A stretch of 64,000 bases of DNA. Source: Ignelater luminosus (taxonomy: Eukaryota; Arthropoda; Insecta; Coleoptera; Elateridae). The stretch is taken from contig VTPC01091286.1 of assembly GCA_011009095.1 (NCBI GenBank), positions 62,001-126,000 on the forward strand, read 5' to 3'. Under the pieces are notes generated by a model, which ran no database searches, was not told where the DNA came from, and saw nothing but the letters and a program-made list of their open reading frames with translations. Positions 45,811 to 56,589 of the stretch are shown here, piece after piece. Numbering within the stretch: the stretch's first letter is position 1; each line of letters begins with the position of its first letter. The position numbers were made by a program, and so were the translations under genes.

Positions 45811-48079
45811 ATACATGGTTAATATTGGTGGAAGAACAAATACAACTTTAAATACTAGAAATCGAAAACGGATTTTGTAACCTATAGTGTCCCAAGCCAT
45901 TTCACATCTATTTCTCGGTTTATACTCGTATTAGTCAGTGTGTACTTGCTTGATAACTACAAACAAAGCTCTAGTTTGCCAATTGAATGTTCCTTTGCGA
46001 ATGGAAATCCAAACGCCAGAATTCTGTTTATAAGTCCACTACTGACGTTGATTCTTTCTTTTCAGTTTGAAGAAAGTACAGACTGTCTCCATATTCGTGT
46101 AGTTAGGGATAATTGTAGTCGGCGAGATCGCAAAATACACTTATGGTCTACAATAGCCATGCACACAAAATAAATGAATAACGTCGAAATTGGTAGATTT
46201 AGACTAGTATAATGTTTCTTGTTAAAATAATAATTTATTGAAATATACAGGGAGTTCACATTTATTCTAATAGTCCCTTGTATTAAGCATTTTCTGAGTA
46301 TCTTTTCAAATAACCGAAATATCCTCTCGGTTTACTTTATCTATTACACCTGGTATTTCATAATATTTCTCTCAGAGAAAACTTTGTTGTTATTATTCTT
46401 ATCCGACCATGCTTTCAAAATTCTTGGTTATAAATACTTAGAGTAATCAATTGGTCCACTTTTCGTAAAATGCAGGTTACCGTCTTTGCTTCTTTTAGTC
46501 GAGGAAAAGAATAACATCCAGTAAAATGGGAGTTATTAATTATTGTAGTTAAAAGTGATGTTATAATTATGTACTAATAATAACAGGTTCTGCCTTTATT
46601 ATAGTGTAAAAACCATTTGCAGTGTGTTCGGAAAAACTTAAACAGAAAGTGTATCTTTAAAATAATTTCTCTGCCGAGAAAATCGTAACATAAGACATGT
46701 CCAGTTTTTGATTTTAACTGGGCATATTTTAGTGATGCGTAATAATATACAGGGTGATCCATAACCAAAATATTAACGTCAGTTCATTGGCATACTTTAC
46801 AGTGACGTATCACATGCACCTAATTTTAATAAACAAAAATTAAAAGAATTTACAAAGATTAAGTTAAAAAATCAAAGTGATGCAAGATGAGAGAAAAGCA
46901 AAAATGCGCAGGGTGTTTACAAAGTTTGCATTTGATATGATTCACATTAAACTTCTAATAGTAGTTCCTATCCAAAACCTGCCAATAATTGCTCATTCTC
47001 GACTAAATCATTTTTATTGCATTTGTTTATATTGTTTATCAAGCTGTAAACATTTATTTACTGTTACTTGTTTAATATTGTTTATTTTAATTTTTATCAT
47101 TTTGTTTCAGAGCACGTGCCTTTGTAGGTTTATCAATGTATATTAAAATATGTATGTTTGGCCTTCCTTTGCATATTATTTAAAATATTGTGTAAATCAA
47201 ACTGACAGTTATTAATTGGATTGTTTCAAATGGAAATAAAATCATCTTTCTGTTCTCCTTATCACTAGTTACAGGCTGCCTTTTTATTTGTAGCACAACA
47301 AAGATTTTTAAAACAATGAACTAACCCTTCTATTAAAATAAACAAATATAAAACCGACATAAATTCAACATAGTATGTACTACATTCCTGATCGTTATAG
47401 TCACACTCTAAAAAAAGTCAACACTTTTCATTTTTCCGTGTCAGAAGTCTGAACTTACGTAATATAACTATTACCAAAATATATTGAGAGTGAAACAGTA
47501 ACTTGCCTTTCAAATTCTATCTTGACAAACTTGTTCACTCACAAACTTAATGTTACTTACTTCCGCATTTAACTACATCACATTACCGCTATTTACTAAA
47601 GGAAGAATAGCCTTGGGTTATCTCTTCTCTGTAGGCATCTATCCTTGATTCCCCTTCTACTTCATTTCGTTACCACTCCTAATTTACATTTTCCACATGG
47701 AATACCAGTCAATGACTTAATTCCTAAAACAATACTTTCTTCTTCTGCAGCGTGTTTTGATTTTTTTTATCATATTACACAAAGACCTCATAGAAATGTT
47801 TACTTTTTTTCGTGCACGCATAGAAAATATACATGTAAGAATAGCAGGGGAGATCTCTCTCCAGTAATATAAAAAAAGCTCCCTCTGTACAGCTGTAATA
47901 GAACTAGGCAGATAGAGAAGGTTTTGGAATTGATCCTGCGGATATAGGAGCTTATCTTGCAAAAACCTTTCGTGGCTCTAACTCAATTCGGAAAAAGTCA
48001 TTGAATGGTTTCTTTGCAAGATTTTTCCATAATGCACTTTACTCGCTGATTGTTGATGATCAAAGAGATTCTTATATAT
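45811..48079. other. AT-rich intergenic DNA with solitary CAGGG tips
   Basis: No gene is seen. TATA-CAGGGAGTTCAC at about 46250 and TATA-CAGGGTGATCC at about 46750 resemble foldback element ends, without a clear inverted partner. Confidence 0.4.
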
Positions 48080-49620
48080 TTAATATCTGATGTTTCGTCT
48101 TAGGTTCAAGGTCAAAGACTGTGATTCTCGTGAGCTTTTCAAATACGCAAAGGATTCTGACTTTTGTTCTGTGACAGTCTTAAAAAACAATGACTTTTTC
48201 CCATGGTCAGTTGTAAGAGGTCAAAGATCACAAATCATAGTTTTAGGCAACCTTCAACAAACTACAGGCTCTTTAATTTTAAAAAATGATCATATATCTT
48301 TTTACAATCTTTGCTTGGCCTAATACATTGGGTCAAAGGCTGGCTTAAAGGTCACAGGATTTTCAAAATCTGTACAAACAGATTCTTCTGTATTTCATAT
48401 TATTTGCTCCTTTGTGATTCTAGTAAACCTTTTAGAAGTGCTACGAAATCTAATTTTTGTTGCATTTTCTCATGGTCAGTGATAGGAGGTCAAAAATCAC
48501 AAATTACGTACGTATAGTTCTAGGTAGTATTTAGCAAACTACAAGCTCTGACTAATTTCACATCATTTTTTCTATAACGCTTATTTGCCCTAACATTGGG
48601 CCAAATATCATAGAATAGATCTCCAAATATACGCAGAGAATCAGTCGTTGAAGTTTTGCAGGATTTGCTGTACTTGCTGATTAACCATGAGAAAAATCTT
48701 TTTTTCATATTTATAATGCGTTACTGCAAATCAAAGGTATAAAGTTTTCATTATGTGCAGTGAATTCCAAAAACAATCAAAGATTACAAACCATAGTTTC
48801 AGGTAGTCTTCAGCAAACTACAGGTCTTGATTAATGTCACACCAAAGATGATCATTATCTTTTTGAATAATTCTTGTTTGACGTAAAGAATTGTAACAAA
48901 AGCTTGACCAAAGGTCACATCATAGATTACCAAATATATTCACAGACTCTGATTAACCATGAGAAAAATCATTTTTCGATATTTAATGCATTACTACAAA
49001 TCAAAGGTATAAACTGCGGTTTCGGTGAGCGCTTCAAAAATGTAACCGAATCTAAGTGTGCTGTAAATTCCAAAAACAATCAAAGATTACAAACCATAGT
49101 CTCAGGTAGTCTTCAGCAAACTACAGGCCTTGATTAATGCCACACCAAAGATGATCATTGCCTTTTTTAATTATTCTTGTTTGGCCTAAAGAATTGAAGC
49201 AAAAGCTCATAGATTGCTAAATATATCCACAGAATCAGTCACTGGATTTTTGCAGGATTTACTGTATTTAGTGATTGACTATGGCAAAAGCAATTTTCCC
49301 GTAATTAATCCATTGTTGCAAATCAAAGGCGTAAAGGGAGGTTCCTGTGAGCCCTTAAAAATGTAACGGAATCTAATTTATGTTGTGTGCTGTGAATTCC
49401 GAAAATAATGGTTTTTTTTCTTTAGTCACTGGTCAGCTATAGGAGATCAAAGATCACAAACCATAGTCTTAGGCAGTCTTCAGCAAACTACAGGGCTTGA
49501 TTAATTTCACATCAAATATGCTCATGGAATTTTTCTGTAACTGTTGTTTGGTCTAAAGAATTGAACCAAAAGCTTGATCAAAGGTCATACGATTTCATTT
49601 AGTGTAATTAAGACATCCAG
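48080..49620 (+). repeat. Degenerate tandem array, five units of about 270-370 bp
   Basis: Five successive units carry the core ATCACAAACCATAGTCTTAG followed by CAGTCTTCAGCAAACTACAG. The cores lie near 48225, 48495, 48780, 49085 and 49455. Between cores the units share GTCAAAGATCACA, ATGATCAT, TTGCAGGATTT and (T)GGCCTAAAGAATTG blocks. Units 3 and 4 are the most alike. Short ORFs across it are by-products. No coding or RNA function is evident; it is probably an old satellite-like or transposon-internal repeat. Confidence 0.75.
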
Positions 49621-50266
49621 TTTATAAATTGGATAAACGTTAGTTGTTTTTCTTTTATGTTAATAATCATGAAATAGACGCATAGTTCTTGCGATATATC
49701 CACAGAATTTGATTATTTAAACAATTCATCTTGAATGAAACTATTCGTTTAGAAAGCTGAGCGTGATTTTCATCTTGTAGTAATTCTGCAAAAAAGGTAA
49801 AAAACAAAGGCACTGGACCACCACTAACAGTTGATGTCATTTTGCACTTGATTTTATCTTAGATAGATTTTGCACTATGATGGTGAACTACGCTGGACTC
49901 GCATGGGCTCAAGTAAATCCATTCATTTTTGCCTACGCAAGCTCCTATTTTATGAACATGTGAATGTAAAGTTGATTCAACGAGTTCCAGCTCTTAAGTT
50001 CCATATCATTTATTTTGGCTTGTTGAGCCATTCATAATTAGTCTTGCAGCTTCTTGTTTAAATAAAACAAATGCCTGTTAGAAAGGCCGACGAACTGTAC
50101 ATAGCTGACAAATTTTATTTTTTGATTTGAGCTACATTTATACACAAATAACATGAAATATCAGCCGAAGTCCTTGAATCAAGTCAAATTGAGTAAAACT
50201 GGGTTCATAAAAATGCGGTAGGTCTTATGTAGAAAGAAAGAGCAACAGACTTAAATCAAATCGAAA
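49621..50266. other. Non-coding DNA before the mariner insertion
   Basis: No gene or repeat structure is recognised. Confidence 0.45.
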
Positions 50267-50447
50267 TACGAGGGTCGTTTGAAAAGTCCGTGCAAAGTCA
50301 GAGAGATGGCACTACTGACGCATATCAAGGTTATGTTTAGTTAGTAGCATCTCTTGGAAAAACACACACCAAGTTTCAGCCAGATCGGTCTATTTATTTG
50401 TGTTTGGCATTCGTTTGAATCGAGGAAGTCGAGTGATTTTCAAAAAA

Positions 50448-51746
50448 TGGACGAAAAAGAATTTCGTGTGTTGATTAAACATTACTTTATGAAAGGCAAA
50501 ACGCCTCAGGAGACTAAAGAGAAGCTTGATAAACATTATCGTGACTCTGCACTTTTGATTAGAACAGTTTATAAGTGGTTTCAAAATTTTCGCAAGATGG
50601 GTGCCGCGATTGCTCACGCTTGACTAAAAACGAAATCGTGTGAAGTGTTGCAAGGACGGTTTGCAGCTGTTCCAGAAGAATCGGCAAGACTTTAAACGTC
50701 GTTTCGTCACTGTGGATGAAACATGGATACATCACTACACTCCTGAGACCAAAGAACAATCTAAACAATGGGTTACCAAGGGGGAATCTGCGCCAAAAAA
50801 GGTGAAGACCGTTCCTTCGGCCGGAAAGATTATGGCGACTGTCTTTTNNNNNNNNNNNNNNNNNNNNNNNNNNNNNNNNNNNNNNNNNNNNNNNNNNNNN
50901 NNNNNNNNNNNNNNNNNNNNNNNNNNNNNNNNNNNNNNNNNNNNNNNAAGAGTGAAGGTGCGTGAGATTGCTAGTGCTGTAGGCATCTCGAATGAACGGG
51001 TACATAATACTTTGCATCAACATTTGGACATGACAAAGCTATCCGCAAGATGGGTGCCGCGATTGCTCACGCTTGACCAAAAACGAAATCGTGTGAAGTG
51101 TTGCAAGGACGGTTTGCAGCTGTTCCAGAAGAATCGGCAGGACTTTAAACGTCGTTTCGTCACTGTGGATGAAACATGGATACATCACTACACTCCTGAG
51201 ACCAAAGAACAATCTAAACAATGGGTTACCAAGGGGGAATCTGCGCCAAAAAAGGCGAAGACCGTTCCTTCGGCCGGAAAGATTATGGCGACTGTCTTTT
51301 GGGATTCGCAAGGAATAATCCTCATCGACTATCTGGAAGAGGGTAAAACTATTACAGGTGCATATTATTCATCGTTATTGGACCGTTTAAAAACCGAGCT
51401 GCAAGAAAAACGCCCACGATTGGCTCACAAAAAAGTCCTTTTCCATCACGACAACGCACCAGCTCACGCCTCAGCAGTTGTGGTCGCAAAATTAATGGAA
51501 ATAGCGTTCCAACTCGTTTCACATCCCCCCTATTCTCCAGACTTGGCTCCCTCGGACTACTATTTGTTCCCCAATTTGAAGAAATATCTGGCGGGAAAAA
51601 AATTTTATTCAAACGAGGAGGTGATTGCAGAAACGAATGGCTATTTTTCAGACTTGGACAAATCCTATTATTCGGAAGGGATCAACAAACTAGAGCAGCG
51701 TTGGACGAAGTGTATAAGCCTAAAAGGAGACTATGTTGAAAAATAA
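50448..51746 (+). pseudogene. mariner transposase, interrupted by gap and duplication
   Basis: The N-terminal part (from ATG 50448, MDEKEFRVLIKHYF...) is the helix-turn-helix region and runs to WFQNFR. It then jumps at GCAAGATGGG (50592) into downstream sequence in the wrong frame and stops at 50621-50623. After the N gap the frame from about 50949 is open to TAA at 51744-51746. It includes the second DNA-binding helix (VREIASAVGISNERVHNTL), VTVDETWIHHYTPETK with the first Asp, LFHHDNAPAH with the second, and YSPDLAPSDYYLFPNLKK with the third, 34 residues on. The catalytic domain looks complete. As assembled the gene is broken; whether any real copy is intact cannot be told. Confidence 0.85.
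50848..50947. other. Assembly gap, 100 N
   Basis: Exactly 100 Ns, a customary placeholder for a gap of unknown size, inside the mariner element. Confidence 0.99.
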
Positions 51747-51812
51747 AAAAGGTTTACCCCAAACAATTAAGTAGTTTTTATTTTTGCACGGACTTTTCAA
51801 ACGACCCTCGTA

Positions 51813-54060
51813 TTCAAAGTCTACCGAATCAACTATTTCAGAAGCAACATTTGTCATTTTAAAAAATTTCAATCTCTACAATCATTATTTGTTGAGTAAA
51901 TCCACAATTTTTGCTTCCATAGAATAGGGTGTAAAAAACAACCACAATACTGTTTCATTGTTGCCGAGTTCTGTGAAGAAAGCATGAAGTTGGAGCTATG
52001 CCACTGAAATTGATCTCGATCGTGTTAATCAGTATTTCTTATGTACAATCTGATTCGAGCCATCTCGAGTAGAACGAGAATGATATTCAATGCGATCCAC
52101 AGATTGAAATTATCTTCGTGCATGTACAGTCAATCTTTGTTCTCTATTAATGAAGGCTAATACAAGCTGCCTTTTGTGAACAACTTATAATACTGTAAAC
52201 TATGGCGTCATGGCTTCTTTTTTCTCGTGATTTCAACTAGATGAATTAGGTTAGTGGAACCAGAATTCTTGATCTTAATCCTTTCTGATGAGAGTTTATT
52301 CTTAAAATAACTATTTTGTAGTTTACCATTGCATACTATACAGGATGTAACAAATAAGATGAGATAAGAAAACTTGAATTTTTAATTACGTCTGGGGGTG
52401 CAATAGATGAGAAAGAAAGAAACCATAAAATGCGAAAAGAAATCTTTTTGCCTTTCTTGCATGTGCTCTATCTAATATAAAGGTATAAGGTCACTTTGTG
52501 AAATTTCTTGTTATTTAAATGAGCAAAATAAACAATATCAAAATATATAAAATATTAATGTTTAATTTACATTGCTAATTAAAAAAGAAGAGAAAACTAT
52601 TACAAATCCTATTAGGGAAAATGAGCTTACTAAATGTACATACAAAGACGCCTACTATTTAATTTTTAATGGAATCAATTATTTTGTTTCACATTAAAAA
52701 TATTCTAATACATCCGTAAAAAGGCAATAAGTCTTTAAATTGTACTTACCCAGAACAAGCAATCAAATGGAAGAGTGTTAGAAAGAAAGATCTTCACACA
52801 ATATTAATATCATGATTACTGCGTTTTACACAAAGCAAATAAATAAAGATTTAAACATTTGCCAATATAAACACATCTATTAATTGTCTGTAATGCACAT
52901 TTTAATTCGATTCAAAAGTAAATATTGATTGATGGTTGAGATTTCACAAATTCTCCCAGCGGGGTAATCACCTATTACGTAAATTCACCGAATTATTTGA
53001 ATTTTGATTTACTTCCAAAAACAGTACTCTACAGAAAACAAGAGTTTGTCAACCGCAAGGTTTAAAAACTATAGACATCTTACCTGCGCTTTTATGTAAG
53101 AGTGAGAGTTTCATATTAAGATACCTAAACGGGAAATAGAAGATACGGGAATTATAATTAAATAGTATAAAACTTACATTTATGCGGATATGCGGAGAAA
53201 GTTATTTCTGCTATTGGAGTGACGTCATAATTTTCCTGTATAATGCAATTAAGAGATAGTCTGGGTTTTTACTTTTTTCTTAAGGAAATTGCTGTTTCAT
53301 TCTTAGAAGATTTATGATGCAACTGGATGTAGTTTGTTTTATTCATTTATTGCTCTTAAATTATCTTATTTGATTGATAAAACAACATGACTTTGTAAAT
53401 AATATTAATATTCTATACTACTGATGGAGTTGAATGCACTGGAATTAATGCTGGAAAAATGCATATAAGAAACGTAAATAACATCATTGTGACGTTTCTG
53501 ATAAACGAGTTATGATTACTTCATATACTGAGTGTTCAAATCTAATTACCACAATATAATAGTATAAAGATTTGTAAGTCTGATTTACATTACGAGTTTA
53601 ATATTGTTTTGATAGCAATATTGATGACTGAATTAAAACAATCTGATTGTTTTTTTCTCATAATCTCCGTTGTTTTTGAAAATCAAAAGAAACACATTAT
53701 ACATTTCGCTACCTTAGAGTTATACAGTTGTATGTTACAAAAACCTAGTTTGGAGATAATAACTAGTTAGTTTTCCAACTTTTGAAATAGCACTTGTAGT
53801 GAATATAAAATTTTAATTTTTGAATATCTTATAGTTTCGTAATGTAAAATTACTTTGCTCAAGTTTGAAACAACTTTTTTGGAAAATACTTATACAAGAT
53901 ACCATGTTAAAAATTAAATAAAAATACAGTACCCCTGAAAAAAGATGATTTAATAACAAAAATGAACGGAAATGGTTTTACAAAGGTATGGAATTCTATA
54001 ATAACGCACATGTTTAAGAACGTAATTGACAATATTTAGATAAAAAATAAAAAGTAATTC
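51813..54060. other. AT-rich intergenic DNA
   Basis: No gene is recognised. TATA-CAGGATGTAACAAATAAG at about 52340 resembles a single foldback tip and is similar to the one at 22405 (CAGGGTGTAACAAAGAT). Confidence 0.4.
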
Positions 54061-54124
54061 ACTCTTAACAAAATAATGAATGCCGACACATAACAGCATG
54101 AAAAAAAAAGAAGAAAAAAATAAA

Positions 54125-55430
54125 TTAATTCACATGTAACGCAGACGTACTAGCCTCTTGATTACTCTTCTTCTTTCCCTTTGTAGAAGTGTTGTTGGTT
54201 TTAGGTAAAAGTGTATTGTGGTAATCCTGATCATTTTTTGGCATCCATTTTAGCATAAACTGTAATGCACTGACTTTGTTTGGGGGGTAAATTATTATTC
54301 GTTTCTTCGGAAACTGATGGACGAGTAAGAAAAATGTCATGTTCTGCATTGACCCTGCTTCGGTAGCTTCTGAGATTTGCAGACAAAAACTCTTCTTGGA
54401 TAAATAATGTTTTATAGTTGACATTGTAGCTTAACTGAGTAAACTCCAAAAGTACAACTTTTGAAAATGGCACATTATTATACTTCAAAGTTGAAGCCAG
54501 ATAGTTAATGAAAATTTTTAAAATACTTTGCACGCATTTGAATAATTTTATGAGGCAGCCTTCGATTTACCTTTAGAAGCAATCTTATTAGAGACAAAGG
54601 TGAGTGATATTCTGCCTTACATAATACTCTCTCAATGCTACTATGCACTGAATCCACATCTTGCACACATGAATGCCCGGATGAGGAATATTCCATTGTA
54701 ATCTTTCTTAAATTTGGATGTAGTTTCAGAAAGCTTTGAATAGCAAACGACATGATTAAGTTCCTGTTCTGTAGAACACAGCCGTCGCTCCATAATATAA
54801 TTTCTTCTAGGTTCGGATGGTCTTCAATCACATTTTGTAAAATTTTATAGAAAGCGCTTGCCAAATCGTTACCTTTTCGACCAATTAAGTGTTCACTCCA
54901 TAAAGCACAGTAAACTTGTTTGGTAATAGATAGATGTGCTGTTAAGTTATATACAGACAGCTTGCTTTTGTAGAAAAACTTGCTAATCTCTGCTTTTGGA
55001 CAAGTTAAAACATTCTGCAGATCAAAAGTTAGAACTGAAGTTTTTCCTTCTATATCTTTCTGTCGTTCTTCTCTAGGTGCATTCTTCTCTAAAATGTAAT
55101 TCTGGTAATGGCCCTTATCTTCATCAGTCAGTCTGTCTTCTTCTGTACATAACTTATTCAATTCACATACATCATACCTATCTTTTTTTGGCTTCTGAAA
55201 GTGAATATTAAATCCAGTGCAAAATAGATACCTGTACTGAATCTCCTTTACTGGTACAAATTGTTTCTCAGTGGCAAATTTAACGTAGAGTTCATACATC
55301 TTTTTTATATTTAAAGTTGATTCGATGTATTCTCTTTGCGTCCTAGCTCTACAGTAATAACTGTAATTCGAAATGAGTTGATGTGGTTCCGTACTAGTTG
55401 TTTAATGTAATGATACTATTTGATTTATTG
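54125..55430 (-). pseudogene. Decayed transposon-like gene with DDE/RNase H-type signature
   Basis: On the minus strand the longest piece (55299-54505) reads MYELYVKFATEKQFVPV..., then KPKKDRYDVCELNKL, VLTFDLQNVLTCPKAE, LWSDGCVLQNRN and YSSSGHSCVQDVDSVHSSIE. The acidic residues in FDLQ, WSD and QDVDSVHS are arranged as in a family of uncharacterised insect and cnidarian transposon-derived proteins with a DDE/RNase H-like core. Upstream, VRNHINSFRI lies in another frame (near 55400). The C-terminal part (NNVPFSKVVLLEF..., then SALQFMLKWMPKNDQDYHN) is spread over two more frames. At least three frameshifts or stops therefore show that it is dead or badly assembled. No terminal repeats were found. 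The family is recalled by motif and not named. Confidence 0.6.
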
Positions 55431-55708
55431 AGACAGCTTATTGTAGCACTTTCTACCTTTGATTCTAGATGGACAAGTTAGTTACTCTTAGCTTGGTCAT
55501 CAATCTTTGTCTGGTAAATTCTTCTTGGGATTTCAGTTTTCTCAGGTTAAATCTCTATCGGACTTCACATTTCAAGATTACGTGAAAAATTATTTCCTTT
55601 CTCACTGCTTAGTCTGCATGCGAGGTCCTCTCTAATAATGCTCATTATATGCAAGTGTGCATCAATTCTACCACTAGCCTTATGTTAACTGTAATCTGCT
55701 TAATTATA

Positions 55709-56587
55709 CAGAGTGATCATTTTAAAACTTCCCACCTTGAATAACTCTATAATTAGTAAAATTATCAAAAATCGCTAAAACGCGTCAATTTTGTTTTGGA
55801 GGGGAACATTTAATAACCTAGTCAGTTGGGAAACTTTTACCCTCCTCCTTAACCACCCCCACTCCAGAACTTTAAATAGCACTACCCCACGCGTGATATA
55901 TAATTTTAAAGGGTATAAAATCCTCAATTTATTACATCAAAGAAAATTAAAATCGGCGCAGCCGTTTGTGAATTAGAGCCAGAAATGTATTTAATTTAAT
56001 CAATTGGTTTCTGTCTCTAGTTTACGAACGGCTAGGCTGATTTTAATTTTCTTTAATGTAAGAGATTGAAAATTTTATACCCTTTAAAATAATATATCAC
56101 ACATGGGGTAGTGCCATTTAAAATTCTGGGAAACTTTCACCCTCCCTCCAACCACTTCCACCCCAAAACTTTAACCACCACTACCCCATGTGTGATATAT
56201 CATTTTAAAGGGTATAAAATTCTCAATTTTTTACATTAAAGAAAATTAAAATCGGCCCAGCCATTCGTGAATTAGAGCCAAAAATGTATCGATTAAATTA
56301 AATACATTTCTATATCTAGTTCACGAACTGTTGGACCAATTCTGATTTTCTTTGATGTAAAAAATTGAGAATCTTATACCCTTTAAAATGATAAATTATA
56401 CATGGGGTAGTGCCATTTAAAATTTTGGAGTGGGCGTGGTTGGGGGGAGGGTGAAAGTTTTCCAACTGACCAGAGTAGGTTATTAAATGTCCCCCTCCAA
56501 AGCAAAATCGACGCGTTTCAGCGATTTTTGATAATTTTACTAATTATAGAGTTATTCAAGGTGGGAAGTTTTAAAATGATCACCCTG
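55709..56587. mobile_element. Palindromic foldback element C, CAGAGTG/CAGGGTG ends
   Basis: Flanked by TA on both sides. The left end CAGAGTGATCATTTTAAAAC is the inverse of the right end, GTTTTAAAATGATCACCCTG minus minor changes. The arms continue for about 130 bp (AACGCGTCAATTTTG versus CAAAATCGACGCGTT). The interior holds three more copies, in alternating orientation, of a unit containing CACTACCCCA, TATATCATTTTAAAGGGTAT and a GAATTAGAGCCA block. The whole 879 bp is close to a large imperfect palindrome. Confidence 0.8.
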
Positions 56588-56589
56588 TA

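Larger units (their letters stand above)
50269..51810 (+). mobile_element. mariner element with intact TIRs and an assembly gap
   Basis: It is flanked by TA (50267-50268, 51811-51812). The 28-bp terminal inverted repeats are identical; both begin CGAGGGTCGTTTGAAAAG. It carries a mariner transposase frame with DD34D catalytic spacing. A 100-N gap occupies 50848-50947. The 256 bases on its left (50592-50847) repeat with 3 differences at 51045-51300, after the gap. This suggests that an internally deleted copy and a fuller copy were merged. The identical TIRs point to recent activity. Confidence 0.93.

Noticed and set aside
48080-49620. CRISPR-like interpretation of regularly spaced repeats
   Set aside because: Units are about 300 bp, degenerate and eukaryotic in context, with no short identical repeats or spacers.
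50390-51612. Minus-strand ORFs across the mariner and the N gap
   Set aside because: Reverse-frame shadows; some are only long because they run through Ns.
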